Below, one piece after another: positions 16,084-24,464 of a stretch of DNA of 64,000 bases. The position numbers and the translations under genes were made by a program. Source of the stretch: Streptomyces sp. NRRL F-525 (GTDB lineage: Bacteria > Actinomycetota > Actinomycetes > Streptomycetales > Streptomycetaceae); assembly GCF_000716605.1 (NCBI RefSeq), contig NZ_JNXE01000002.1, positions 310,001 through 374,000 on the forward strand, read 5' to 3'. Position 1 is the first letter of the stretch. Every line of letters begins with the position of its first letter. Below the pieces are notes generated by a model. That model did no database searches. It saw only the letters and a program-made list of their open reading frames with translations, and was not told where the DNA came from.

Positions 16084-17400
16084 ATGACAACCTCCCCACC
16101 GCCTGCCATCGCGCCGGCCGGCAGACAGAGAACCGTCCCCCTCGTCCTGGGCAGCGCCCTGGTGCTGCTCATCGGCGCGCTCGCAGGCCTGATCGGCAGC
16201 GGCGGCAGCGCCTCTGCGGCCGTACCGGGCGCTCCGACCGGCTGGACCACCCTCTTCTCGGACGACTTCAACGGTGCGTCCGGCAGCGCGCTGAACCGGA
16301 CCAACTGGCTGTACGACCTGGGCACCGGATACGCGGGAGGCGCCGCCAACTGGGGAACGGGCGAGGTCGAATCGGCCACCGACTCCACGAACAACGTCTA
16401 CCAGGACGGGCAGGGACACCTCGTCATCAAGGCTCTCCGTGACGGGTCCGGCCACTGGACCTCGGGACGCATCGAGACCCAGCGCACCGACTTCGCCGCC
16501 CCGGCCGGCGGACAGCTGGAGATGAGCGCGTCCATCCTGCAGCCCAACCCGCAGAGCGGACTGGGTTATTGGCCCGCGTTCTGGGCGATGGGCGGCGCGG
16601 CCCGGCCGGTCGGCGCGACGAACTGGCCGAGCATCGGCGAGTTCGACATCATGGAGGACGTCAACGCGCTGAGCCAGCACTCCACCACCTTCCACTGCGG
16701 TGTGTGGGCGGGCGAGTGCCACGACCCCGACGGCATCACCAGCAACCTCCAGCCGTGCGCGGGCTGCCAGACCGGCTACCACACGTACTCCGCGATCATC
16801 GACCGCACGAACACCGCCGCCGAGCAGCTCCGCTTCTACCTCGACGGCAATCTGACCTTCACCGTCAACGAGAACCAGGTGTCGGTCGCGACGTGGCAGG
16901 CGGCCGTCGACCACGGATTCATGGCCATCTTCGACCTGGCGATCGCCGGTTCCTACCCGGACAAGGTCTGCGGCTGCAGCTCGGCCGCGCAGGCGGGCAG
17001 CATCACCTCGGGCGCCGCCATGAGCGTCGACTGGTTCGCCGTCTACCAGCAGAGCCCCAGCGGTAGCACCACCGGCGGCACGACGACCGGCGGCACCACT
17101 GGCAGTACGACGGGCGGAAGCACCGGCGGGACCACGACGACGCCGGACTACACCGCCGGGGTGACGCGGGTGAGCGCCAGTCAGGCGCAGATCACGTTCG
17201 TTCCGACCACACCCGCGGCCTACGTCGATGTGCACTACCTCGTCAACGGCGCCGGCCAGCAGAACTTCCGGATGACCAACAGCGGCGGCACCTGGACGCA
17301 GAACGTCTCACTCGCCACCGGTTCCACCCTGACCTACTGGTTCACCTACGAGAAGAACGGGCCGCAGTACGACAGCCCGCACTACACCTACGTCCAGTGA
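16084..17400 (+). CDS. secreted GH16 endo-beta-1,3-glucanase with C-terminal CBM56
   Basis: This is a 438-residue exported enzyme. A signal peptide with a long hydrophobic core ends near ASAA (about residue 48). The GH16 domain spans about residues 50-325, with the catalytic box GEFDIMED (Glu186 and Glu191). A Thr/Gly/Ser-rich linker (GSTTGGTTTGGTTGSTTGG) follows, then an 82-residue module starting YTAGVTRVSASQAQITF and ending QYDSPHYTYVQ that matches CBM56, a beta-1,3-glucan-binding family. It is expected to attack laminarin or fungal-wall glucan. ATG 16084 has GGGAGA about 10 nt upstream. The ATG at 15985 would add a non-signal extension. A CebR-like operator lies upstream and a strong terminator after the stop. 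Confidence 0.9.
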   Translation: MTTSPPPAIAPAGRQRTVPLVLGSALVLLIGALAGLIGSGGSASAAVPGAPTGWTTLFSDDFNGASGSALNRTNWLYDLGTGYAGGAANWGTGEVESATDSTNNVYQDGQGHLVIKALRDGSGHWTSGRIETQRTDFAAPAGGQLEMSASILQPNPQSGLGYWPAFWAMGGAARPVGATNWPSIGEFDIMEDVNALSQHSTTFHCGVWAGECHDPDGITSNLQPCAGCQTGYHTYSAIIDRTNTAAEQLRFYLDGNLTFTVNENQVSVATWQAAVDHGFMAIFDLAIAGSYPDKVCGCSSAAQAGSITSGAAMSVDWFAVYQQSPSGSTTGGTTTGGTTGSTTGGSTGGTTTTPDYTAGVTRVSASQAQITFVPTTPAAYVDVHYLVNGAGQQNFRMTNSGGTWTQNVSLATGSTLTYWFTYEKNGPQYDSPHYTYVQ

Positions 17401-17403
17401 GCC

Positions 17404-17434
17404 TCCCGGGCTGGTCGACCGGACCAGCCCGGGA
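17404..17434. terminator. bidirectional terminator between convergent genes
   Basis: TCCCGGGCTGGTC (17404-17416) and GACCAGCCCGGGA (17422-17434) form a perfect 13-bp stem with a 5-nt loop. It lies between the GH16 stop and the convergent hydrolase stop. Confidence 0.85.
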
Positions 17435-17443
17435 CCCAACCGT

Positions 17444-18898
17444 TCAGGGAGCGATCCCCACCCCGTCGATCCGGCTCCACGCCCGCTCCTGCGCGGCGGT
17501 CATGGCGGGCCAGACGAGCCCGCCCGGCCGGGGGCGGATCCGTGAGGCGTACGGCGCGGGGCGGAACGCCGGGTCGTAGAAGCACCCACTGCCGTACTTC
17601 AGGTCGAAGGCCGCGCAGGAGGCCGCGACCGAGCGCGCGGTCGGCTTGCGTCCGTGACGCACCCAAGTGTCCAGCGCGGCAATCGAGTTGGCGTACTCGG
17701 AGTCGCTGAGCGCGCTGTGCTCGGTCTCCGTCGTGAAGGTCTGGACGAGGTCGCCGCCCCGGCCGGCGCCCTGGAGCGTGGCGCGGTAGGCCGCCTCGTG
17801 CTCGACGAAGGCCGTCGGGTCGTCGATCGCGTGCAGGGTGAGGACCGGGATGGTGACCTTGCCGGTCAGGTCGCTGTCGTAGGAGAGGTCGCGGCGCGCG
17901 GTGGGGTCGGCCGAGAACCGTTCCACGCCCGCGTTGAGCGCCTTGTCGTCGTGTGAACCGGAGTACCGAACACCCCGGTTACTGAAGGGATTTCGGCCGC
18001 CGAGGCGGGTCGACACGATGTCCCGGAACGTGAAGGTGGCGAACTGCAGATGGGACGCGAGCGAGCGTTCCGGGATGCGGGTGACGGCGAGGATGTCGTC
18101 GAGGTTGCGCTGCTGGAGCGCGGTCCGGTCCGCGGGGGCGGAGGCGTATCCCGTGCACTCCTGCAGACGGGCACGGAGTCCGGCGCTCGTCATGGTGGAG
18201 TCCGCGCGCAGGCCCTGCCACAGCGGGTACTGCGGCTCGGTCGGGCGGGGGTGGTTGTGGCAGTAGTACTGGTAGACCACCCGGAGGTCGACGCGGTAGT
18301 CGTAGCCGCGTGAACCGCCGCCGAGGACGCCGCTCGTGAGCAGCGCGCCGTCGTAGGCGCCGGGGTGTCTGCCGTAGGTCTCCGCGACCTTGGCGGCGAC
18401 GTCGCCTCCCCAGGACTGGCCGTGCACATAGGTCCGCTTCGGCTTGCCGAACTGCGAGACGAACAGCTTGCGTACGTTCTCGGTGTCGGCGGCGGCCATC
18501 CGGGTGCCGTAGCCACCGCGGCGGTAGGACGAGCCGGCCCAGGCGTAGCCCTCCTCGACCATCACCGCCCAGCGGTTGAGGTCGTCGGTGCTGCGGGCCG
18601 GGTCGGAGGAGTCGCCGAGGTCGGGCCCGCCGTGTGCGTGCACGACGAGGGATCCGTTCCAGCGGGTCGGCACGGCCATCGCGTAGTACGCGCCGTTGGT
18701 GTCCTGGCCGGTGTAACAGGTCGCCTTGCCCAGCAAGTTGGGCGGGCAGTCGGCCACCGCGGGCCGTGCCCTCGGCGCGGGGGCGTTGCCGAGCGTGCCG
18801 AGGAGTGCCGCGGCCACACCGGCGGCCAGTGCCGCCCGACGGTAGCGAGGGGCCGGGAGTCTCCGGCGTACCGGTACGGGCGCGTCAAGTGTCGTCAC
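17444..18898 (-). CDS. secreted alpha/beta hydrolase of unknown substrate
   Basis: This is a 484-residue protein. A basic N-terminus and a hydrophobic helix (RAALAAGVAAALLGTLG) form a signal peptide. The mature part starts ADCPPNLLGKATCYTGQDTNG. The nucleophile elbow is HGQSWGGDVA, and the acid and base are probably in HAIDDPTAF and TETEHSAL. Cysteine pairs at the start and end suggest extracellular disulfides. GTG 18898 follows AGGAG at about 9 nt. It resembles secreted DUF6351/tannase-like hydrolases. Esterase activity is likely but the substrate cannot be read. It is convergent with the GH16 gene. Confidence 0.75.
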   Translation of the reverse strand: MTTLDAPVPVRRRLPAPRYRRAALAAGVAAALLGTLGNAPAPRARPAVADCPPNLLGKATCYTGQDTNGAYYAMAVPTRWNGSLVVHAHGGPDLGDSSDPARSTDDLNRWAVMVEEGYAWAGSSYRRGGYGTRMAAADTENVRKLFVSQFGKPKRTYVHGQSWGGDVAAKVAETYGRHPGAYDGALLTSGVLGGGSRGYDYRVDLRVVYQYYCHNHPRPTEPQYPLWQGLRADSTMTSAGLRARLQECTGYASAPADRTALQQRNLDDILAVTRIPERSLASHLQFATFTFRDIVSTRLGGRNPFSNRGVRYSGSHDDKALNAGVERFSADPTARRDLSYDSDLTGKVTIPVLTLHAIDDPTAFVEHEAAYRATLQGAGRGGDLVQTFTTETEHSALSDSEYANSIAALDTWVRHGRKPTARSVAASCAAFDLKYGSGCFYDPAFRPAPYASRIRPRPGGLVWPAMTAAQERAWSRIDGVGIAP

Positions 18899-19014
18899 GG
18901 GAGCGGCTCCTATGCATTCGCTGTGCGAAGTTGCCCTGCGAACCGTGATGTTAAGAACCGCTGCTGGTGGGGACTACCCGTCGATCATTGCGTTCATAGT
19001 GTTCGCCCGCGCGA

Positions 19015-21366
19015 TCACCTGCTCATGGCCGGGGTGACGGTGACGAGTTGGTGTTTCATCAGGGGCTGGTCGCTCTGCCTGCTGTAGTCGTCGAGCCCGC
19101 AGAGGATGTTGAGTTCGGGCATGTAGCCCGCGACGCTGGCGGGCGGGATGTCGTAGGCGATGACGCGGTAGCCGTAGACCGACCGGGTGCTGCCGTCGCG
19201 GGCGTGGCTCGTGATGTCGATCAGGTCGAACTCGGCCAGGCCCCGGTCGGCCATGTCCTTGGGGTTCATGAAGAGCAGGGTGCGCAGGTTCTTGACCCCG
19301 CGATAGCGGTCGTCGTCGGAGTACACGGTGGTGTTCCACTGATCGTGCGAGCGCATCGTGGAGAGGACGAGCATGCCCTGGGGCGGGGTCACGTCGGGGA
19401 GTTCGCTCGGGTGGAACTCGGCGCGGCCGGAGGGGGTGTGGAACTCGCGCTCGCGGGCGGGCTGGGTGATGCGGAAGCCGAGCGGTTCGCGCACCCGGCG
19501 GTTGAAGTCCTCGAAGCCCGGGAGGACTTGGGCCATGGTGTCGCGGATCCGGTCGTAGTCCTCGACGTACCACTCCCACGGTGTCGCCGAGTCGGGCAGT
19601 GTCGCGCGTGCCATCCCGGCGACGATCGCGCACTCGGACCTGAGGGTCTCGGCGGGCGGCTTGCGCATACCGAAGGAGAGGTGCACCTCGCTCATCGCGT
19701 CCTCGACGCTCACGCCCTGCTCCCCCGTCGCCTGGGTGTCCTTCTCGGTGCGTCCCCGGCACGGGAGGATGAGGGCGTTGCGGCCGTGGACGAGATGGCT
19801 GCGGTTGAGTTTCGTGCTCACCTGCACGGTCAGTTCGGTGGTGCGCAGCGCGGCCGTGGTCGCGTCGGTGTCGGGGGCGGCGAGGACGAAGTTGCCGCCC
19901 ATCGCGACGAACACCTTCACCCGGCCATCGCGCATCGCCTTGATGGTGCCGACGGTGTCCAGACCGTGCTCGCGGGGCGCGGAGATCCCGCAGACCTCGT
20001 CGAGCGCGTCGAGGAACTCGGGGGTGGGGCGGTGGTCGATGCCGCAGGTGCGGTTGCCCTGGACGTTGCTGTGGCCGCGCACCGGTGAGGGTCCGGCTCC
20101 TTCGCGGCCGAGGTTGCCGCGCAGCATCAGCAGGTTCACGATCTCGCGGACGGTGTCCACCCCGTGGTCCTGCTGGGTGACGCCCAGACACCAGGAGATG
20201 ACGGTGCGGTCGGCGGCCATGTACCGGTCGGCGACCTCGCGGATCTCGACCTCGCTCACCCCGGACTGCCGCACCAGCTCGGCCCAGTCGGTGGCACGCA
20301 CCCGGTCGCGGTACGACGCGAAGCCCGACGTGTGCCGTTCGATGAACTCGGCGTCGAGCACCGCCGGGTTCTCCTCGGCCCGCTCGAAGACCGCCTTGGC
20401 GACCCCGCGCAGCAGGGCGAGGTCGCCGCCGATGCCGACCTGCACGTTCTGGTCGCCGGTCGCGGTGGCGTGGAAGGCGGCCATCGCGGCGAACTCGTGC
20501 GGCACGATCGTCCGGCGCGCGCCCGCCTCGACGAGCGGGTTGACGTGGACGATCTGATCACCGCGCCGGTGTGCCTTGGCAAGCGTGGTGAGCATGCGCG
20601 GGGCGTTGGAGGCCGCGTTCACGCCCATGACGAACAGCAGGTCGGCCGCGTCCCAGTCGGCGATGTCGCACGTGCCCTTGCCGGTGCCCAGCGCGGCCTG
20701 CAGGGCACGGCCGGAAGCCTCGTGGCACATGTTGGAGCAGTCCGGCAGGTTGTTGGTGCCGAACTCGCGCACCCACAGCTGATAGAGGAACGTGGCCTCG
20801 TTGTTGAGCCGCCCGGACGTGTAGAAGGCAGCCTGGTCAGGACTCTCCAGGCCGCGCAGTGTCTGCCCGACGAGCGCGAACGCGTCCGGCCAGGAGATCG
20901 GTACGTACTTGTCCGTGACCTCGTCGTAGACCATCGGCTCGGTCAGCCGGCCCTGGTCCTCCAGCGCGTAGTCCGGCCAGTCGGCCAGCTCGGTGACCGT
21001 GTGCGCGGCGAAAAACTCACGGCCGGCCTTCTTGCGGGTCATCTCCCAGGTGACGTGCTTGATCCCGTTCTCGCAGATGTCCAGGTGCAGGCCCTTGCGG
21101 TCGTCGGGCCACGCGCATCCCGGGCAGTCGAACCCGCCGTTCTCATGGTTCATCCGCACGATCGCCAGCGGCCCGCTGACCGGTTCGCGCGTCTTGGCGA
21201 GGACCCGCGTCACACTGCGGGCCGCGCCCCACCCCGCCGAGGGTGCCGTGTCGTCCTCCTGCGAGATGTCACCGGGGCGATTGGGCCCACGGCCGCGCGC
21301 CGCCACCCCGGGTGCCCCACGCCCCAAGTCGTCCCCGGCACGGCCTTCGGAATCCGAGCGGTCCAT
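19015..21366 (-). CDS. FdhF/YdeP-type molybdopterin oxidoreductase (TIGR01701-like)
   Basis: This is a large cytosolic molybdenum enzyme of about 783 residues. The N-terminus has GGFDCPGCAWPDD, the body has NLPDCSNMCHEASG and PLVEAGARRTIVPHE, and the molybdopterin dinucleotide-binding C-domain begins near GRAEFHPSEL. This is the formate-dehydrogenase-alpha-like group in which many members have no proven substrate. There is no export signal and no electron-transfer partner gene next to it. An FdhD-type accessory gene, often adjacent, is not seen. I chose ATG 21366 (AAGGG about 7 nt upstream). ATG 21399 is an alternative. Confidence 0.82.
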   Translation of the reverse strand: MDRSDSEGRAGDDLGRGAPGVAARGRGPNRPGDISQEDDTAPSAGWGAARSVTRVLAKTREPVSGPLAIVRMNHENGGFDCPGCAWPDDRKGLHLDICENGIKHVTWEMTRKKAGREFFAAHTVTELADWPDYALEDQGRLTEPMVYDEVTDKYVPISWPDAFALVGQTLRGLESPDQAAFYTSGRLNNEATFLYQLWVREFGTNNLPDCSNMCHEASGRALQAALGTGKGTCDIADWDAADLLFVMGVNAASNAPRMLTTLAKAHRRGDQIVHVNPLVEAGARRTIVPHEFAAMAAFHATATGDQNVQVGIGGDLALLRGVAKAVFERAEENPAVLDAEFIERHTSGFASYRDRVRATDWAELVRQSGVSEVEIREVADRYMAADRTVISWCLGVTQQDHGVDTVREIVNLLMLRGNLGREGAGPSPVRGHSNVQGNRTCGIDHRPTPEFLDALDEVCGISAPREHGLDTVGTIKAMRDGRVKVFVAMGGNFVLAAPDTDATTAALRTTELTVQVSTKLNRSHLVHGRNALILPCRGRTEKDTQATGEQGVSVEDAMSEVHLSFGMRKPPAETLRSECAIVAGMARATLPDSATPWEWYVEDYDRIRDTMAQVLPGFEDFNRRVREPLGFRITQPAREREFHTPSGRAEFHPSELPDVTPPQGMLVLSTMRSHDQWNTTVYSDDDRYRGVKNLRTLLFMNPKDMADRGLAEFDLIDITSHARDGSTRSVYGYRVIAYDIPPASVAGYMPELNILCGLDDYSRQSDQPLMKHQLVTVTPAMSR

Positions 21367-21399
21367 GGTGGTGCCCTTCGCTGTCACGACGCCGGTCAT

Positions 21400-21905
21400 C
21401 GCATACGCGTGCTGACGCTGCCCACACCTGTCCGTTATGCCCAGATTTTACCGCCCGGTGTGACCGACGCACACGGCGAAGCCCGGGGAGACGGCGCGGG
21501 CGGACGACGAGACCCGGCCCGCGGTGATACGGGCCGGGCGGTGACGCATGTGTGGGCGGGGAACCCCGTCCCCGGGAGGGATGTCGCGCCGGGCGGTGTC
21601 GGTGCAGGGCACCCCGTGGATACCGGCTTCGATGATGCTTCCGCGAACTTGTCGATGAGTACGCCGAGTTGCTCGCCCTCGTCGGAAACGAACGCGGCGA
21701 TGTGGGCAGTTGGGCCTGCGGCGCCGCGGGCGCTGCGGCAACGGCACCGGAGGCGATCGTCCGGCGGCGGGAGATCTCAGACCTCGTGATTCCTCAACCG
21801 GCGCTTCCGTCAACGCAGTTGGTGCAGTCGACGGTGCCGGTCGAGCGAAGCACCCGGCACCGGATGCCGGATGCCGGGTTTCGCCGGCCGCTCGGCTCCG
21901 AGGGC
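21400..21905. other. gene-poor gap with a hydrolase remnant
   Basis: About 500 bp lie between the oxidoreductase and the reductase operon. Apart from the 24-codon remnant listed separately I see no gene, and no strong terminator. It includes the tandem-like CACCGGATGCCGGATGCCGG near 21860. Confidence 0.45.
21636..21707 (-). pseudogene. remnant of an EstC-type alpha/beta hydrolase
   Basis: A 24-codon open stretch reads AHIAAFVSDEGEQLGV then LIDKFAEA. It resembles ALAYIAAFAPDKGESVNTL of the two intact hydrolases at 26528 and 27343. No start, nucleophile elbow or C-terminus surrounds it, so it looks like the relic of a third copy at the far end of the redox operon. Short length keeps confidence low. 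Confidence 0.35.
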
Positions 21906-22529
21906 TCAGGCGGTGAATTCGTTGACGCCGAGGGCGAAGTCCCAGTGGCCGACCCCGTTGCCGGCGAGGCCTACCGTGACCAGGCCCATTCCTTCCAGCC
22001 AGTGCGCCATCCTCAGGCCGCCGACGTCCAGCGGGCGCAGCCCGAGGCTCTCGATGAACGCCGCCACGCCTGCCTTGGCCTGCGCGTCGTCGCCGGCGAT
22101 GAAGACGTTGGGCCGGCCCTTCTCCAGGACACTGCGGAAGATCGTGTTGAACCCCTTCACCACGCTGGCGCCGGCCGGGGCCACCTTGGCGACTTCCTGC
22201 GCGACCGAGGTCTCCTCGCTGTGCGCCAGTCCGTCGAACGTGGCGTTGAACGGGTTGCTGATGTCGACGATGACCTTGCCCGCGAGGGCGTCCCCGTACT
22301 CGGTGACGACCGGAACGACACCGGCGTACAACAGGGCCGTGATGACGATGTCCCCGGCCGGGACGGCGCCCCACCTGCCCGTCGTCGCACCGCCGCCCAG
22401 AGCCTTGGCCAGGTCGTCGGCCTTGGACTGGTCGCGTCCCATGACCTCGACGGTGTTGCCGCCCGCCACCGCGAGCGTGCCGATGGTGCGGGCCATGTTC
22501 CCCGTACCGATGAGGGTGATGCTGCTCAT
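21906..22529 (-). CDS. NADPH-dependent F420 reductase-like NAD(P)-binding protein
   Basis: This is a 207-residue Rossmann protein. The dinucleotide loop is SSITLIGTGNMARTIG. The F420_oxidored family pattern follows, with KVIVDISNPFNATFDG, VVKGFNTIF and a C-terminal RMAHWLEGMGLVTVGLA. Classical family members move hydride between NADPH and F420H2, but many small actinobacterial members have unknown redox partners. It is the last intact gene of the LysR-linked operon and has a paralog at the operon head (24465-25097). ATG 22529 lies behind AGAGGG. Confidence 0.82.
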   Translation of the reverse strand: MSSITLIGTGNMARTIGTLAVAGGNTVEVMGRDQSKADDLAKALGGGATTGRWGAVPAGDIVITALLYAGVVPVVTEYGDALAGKVIVDISNPFNATFDGLAHSEETSVAQEVAKVAPAGASVVKGFNTIFRSVLEKGRPNVFIAGDDAQAKAGVAAFIESLGLRPLDVGGLRMAHWLEGMGLVTVGLAGNGVGHWDFALGVNEFTA

Positions 22530-22577
22530 GAGGTGTGCCCTCTTCCTGTTCTTGAGGTGTGACTCTGTCTCGTTCGT

Positions 22578-23312
22578 TCAGATGGCGGTGGTGCCGCCGT
22601 CGGCGACCAGTTCCAGGCCGTTGACGTAACTGGAGTCGTCGGAGGCGAGGAACAGGGCGACGGTGGCGATCTCCTCGGGGCGGCCCATGTTTCCGCGGGG
22701 AATGAGGGACTCGAATGCGGCCCTGGTCGCCTCGTCGAAGAGTTCTTCCTGTTTGGCGGTGCCGACCTGGCCGGGGGTCAGGACGTTGACCCGGATCTTG
22801 CGGTCGCGCAGTTCGTTGAGCCAGACGCGGGCCCAGGCCTGCTGCACGGCCTTGCTTCCCGCGTAGAGGCTCCAGCCGGGGAAGGCGCCGAGGGAGGCGT
22901 TGGATCCGGTCATGAGGATCGAGCCGTTGTCGTTGAGCAGCGGCAGCGCCTTCTGCACGGTGAAAAGGGTGCCGCGCGCGTTGAGCCAGAAGGCGCGGTG
23001 GAACTGTTCTTCGGTGATCTCGCCGAGGACGGCGGGTTCGCCCATCCCGGCGCTGGCCCACAGCACGTCGATCGAGCCCTTTTCCCGCTTGACGGTGTCG
23101 TACAAGCGGTCCAGGTCCTCCAGTTCGGCCGCGTCACCCTGGACGGCGGTGACGTTGCGGCCGATCAGCTTGACGGCGTCGTCCAGTGCTTCCTGCCGCC
23201 GGGCCTGGATGAAGACGTGCGCTCCTTCCTCGACGAACAGTTTGGCGCCGGCCAGTGCCATGCCGGTGGATCCGCCGGTGATCACCGCTACCTTGCCATC
23301 GAGCTTTCCCAC
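22578..23312 (-). CDS. short-chain dehydrogenase/reductase
   Basis: This SDR of about 244 residues keeps the active site YAGSK (YxxxK), preceded by SILMTGSNASLGAF, and ends SSYVNGLELVADGGTT. The cofactor loop is TGGSTGMALA, so the usual third glycine of TGxxxGIG is replaced by Ala. This is uncommon and may alter cofactor binding. GTG 23312 has ACGGAG 5 nt upstream, and GTG 23318 is adjacent. A 20-bp tandem repeat lies directly upstream. The substrate is unknown. Confidence 0.85.
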   Translation of the reverse strand: MGKLDGKVAVITGGSTGMALAGAKLFVEEGAHVFIQARRQEALDDAVKLIGRNVTAVQGDAAELEDLDRLYDTVKREKGSIDVLWASAGMGEPAVLGEITEEQFHRAFWLNARGTLFTVQKALPLLNDNGSILMTGSNASLGAFPGWSLYAGSKAVQQAWARVWLNELRDRKIRVNVLTPGQVGTAKQEELFDEATRAAFESLIPRGNMGRPEEIATVALFLASDDSSYVNGLELVADGGTTAI

Positions 23313-23327
23313 GATCACTCCGTTGAA

Positions 23328-23390
23328 TTGATGGGTATCCGAATTAATTGATGGGGGTCTGAATTAATTGATGGATGTCCGAAACAGTTG
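23328..23390. repeat. 20-bp tandem repeat in the SDR promoter region
   Basis: Three units start at 23328, 23348 and 23368: TTGATGGGTATCCGAATTAA, TTGATGGGGGTCTGAATTAA and TTGATGGATGTCCGAAACAG. A fourth TTGA falls in phase at 23388. The 20-bp period is about two helical turns, and the block is A/T-rich for this genome. It is likely a regulator-binding array; the regulator is unknown. Confidence 0.7.
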
Positions 23391-23433
23391 ACCCATGCCA
23401 TTTCCCGACTCGTTGCGATTCGGGTCCCAGCTG

Positions 23434-24369
23434 TCAGCCGGCGGGGAAGTAATGGCCGTTGTCCAGGTCGGCGAGAAGGCGAGGCTGAGCGGGTTCCCAG
23501 CCGAGGGTCCGGCGGGTGCTGAGATTGGACGCCGGGTAAGACTGCGTGACGATGTTCGCGAGGAATCCGAAATATCCCGGAACCATCAGTACGTCCACGG
23601 GAATGCTTACGACCGGCAGACCCAGACGGCTGCCGATGGCCTCGGCGATCTCGCGGAACGGGATGCCCTCGTCCCCGACCGCGTGCCAGTACTTGCCGGC
23701 CGGCCCCTTCTCCAGCGCCAAGCGGAACAAGGAGGCGACATCGCGGATGTGCACGGCGTTCCACAGGTTCGCGCCGTCGCCGGGGTAGCCGACGAAACCC
23801 TTCTCCTTCGCGAGCGCGATCAGCACGGGGAGGAAGCCGGCACGATCGGTCGTGCCGTGCGCGATGTTGGCGATCCGTACGATCGAGGACCGCACTCCCT
23901 GCTCGGCGAGGCCGACCACGGTGGTTTCCACGACGTTGCGAACCCGCAGAGTGCCCTTGTACTCGTCGCCGCCGGGAAGGGCCGGGTCCTCCTCGGTGAC
24001 CGGTCGGCCCAGGTTCCCGCCCGAGCCTATGCTCCCCGCTGCGACCAGCGGCTTTCCGGTTCCCGCGAGTGCCTCGCCGTACGCGAGCATGATCGGGACC
24101 TCCGCGGCGGCCACGGCGTCGAGCCCGCCGGAGGGAAGCAGGTCCTGCCGGTGCGCGACGTGGACGACGCCGTCGGAGTCCGCGGCCGCCTCCTTGAGCC
24201 CGTCGAGATCCTGGAGGTCGCCGCGACGGACCTTCGCGCCGAGCGCGGACAACGCCGCCGCGGCGGCGTCCGACCGGGCCAGGCCGGTGACCTCGTGCCC
24301 GGCCGCGATGAGCTCGGGGACGATGTACGAACCGGAATGGCCGGTCCCGCCAGTGACGAAAACGCGCAT
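23434..24369 (-). CDS. NAD-dependent epimerase/dehydratase-like extended SDR
   Basis: This is a 311-residue extended SDR. The nucleotide loop is FVTGGTGHSGSYI. The catalytic Tyr-Lys pair seems to lie in DEYKGTLRVRNVVE rather than a canonical YxxxK, so activity as an epimerase is uncertain. LWNAVHIRDVASLFRLALE and YWHAVGDEGIPFREIAEAIG are typical of the family. It is the second gene of the leftward operon behind the LysR divergence, 95 bp from its upstream neighbour. It probably reduces or isomerises a small carbonyl compound rather than a nucleotide sugar (inference from neighbours). Confidence 0.8.
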   Translation of the reverse strand: MRVFVTGGTGHSGSYIVPELIAAGHEVTGLARSDAAAAALSALGAKVRRGDLQDLDGLKEAAADSDGVVHVAHRQDLLPSGGLDAVAAAEVPIMLAYGEALAGTGKPLVAAGSIGSGGNLGRPVTEEDPALPGGDEYKGTLRVRNVVETTVVGLAEQGVRSSIVRIANIAHGTTDRAGFLPVLIALAKEKGFVGYPGDGANLWNAVHIRDVASLFRLALEKGPAGKYWHAVGDEGIPFREIAEAIGSRLGLPVVSIPVDVLMVPGYFGFLANIVTQSYPASNLSTRRTLGWEPAQPRLLADLDNGHYFPAG

Positions 24370-24464
24370 CTTGCTTTCCTTTGGGGGTAGTTGGAGCGGC
24401 TGTTCTTCTCATGCCGCAGATCGACCGGCGTGATGTGGCTCAAGAAGCAGTGGCGCGGGTGCGC

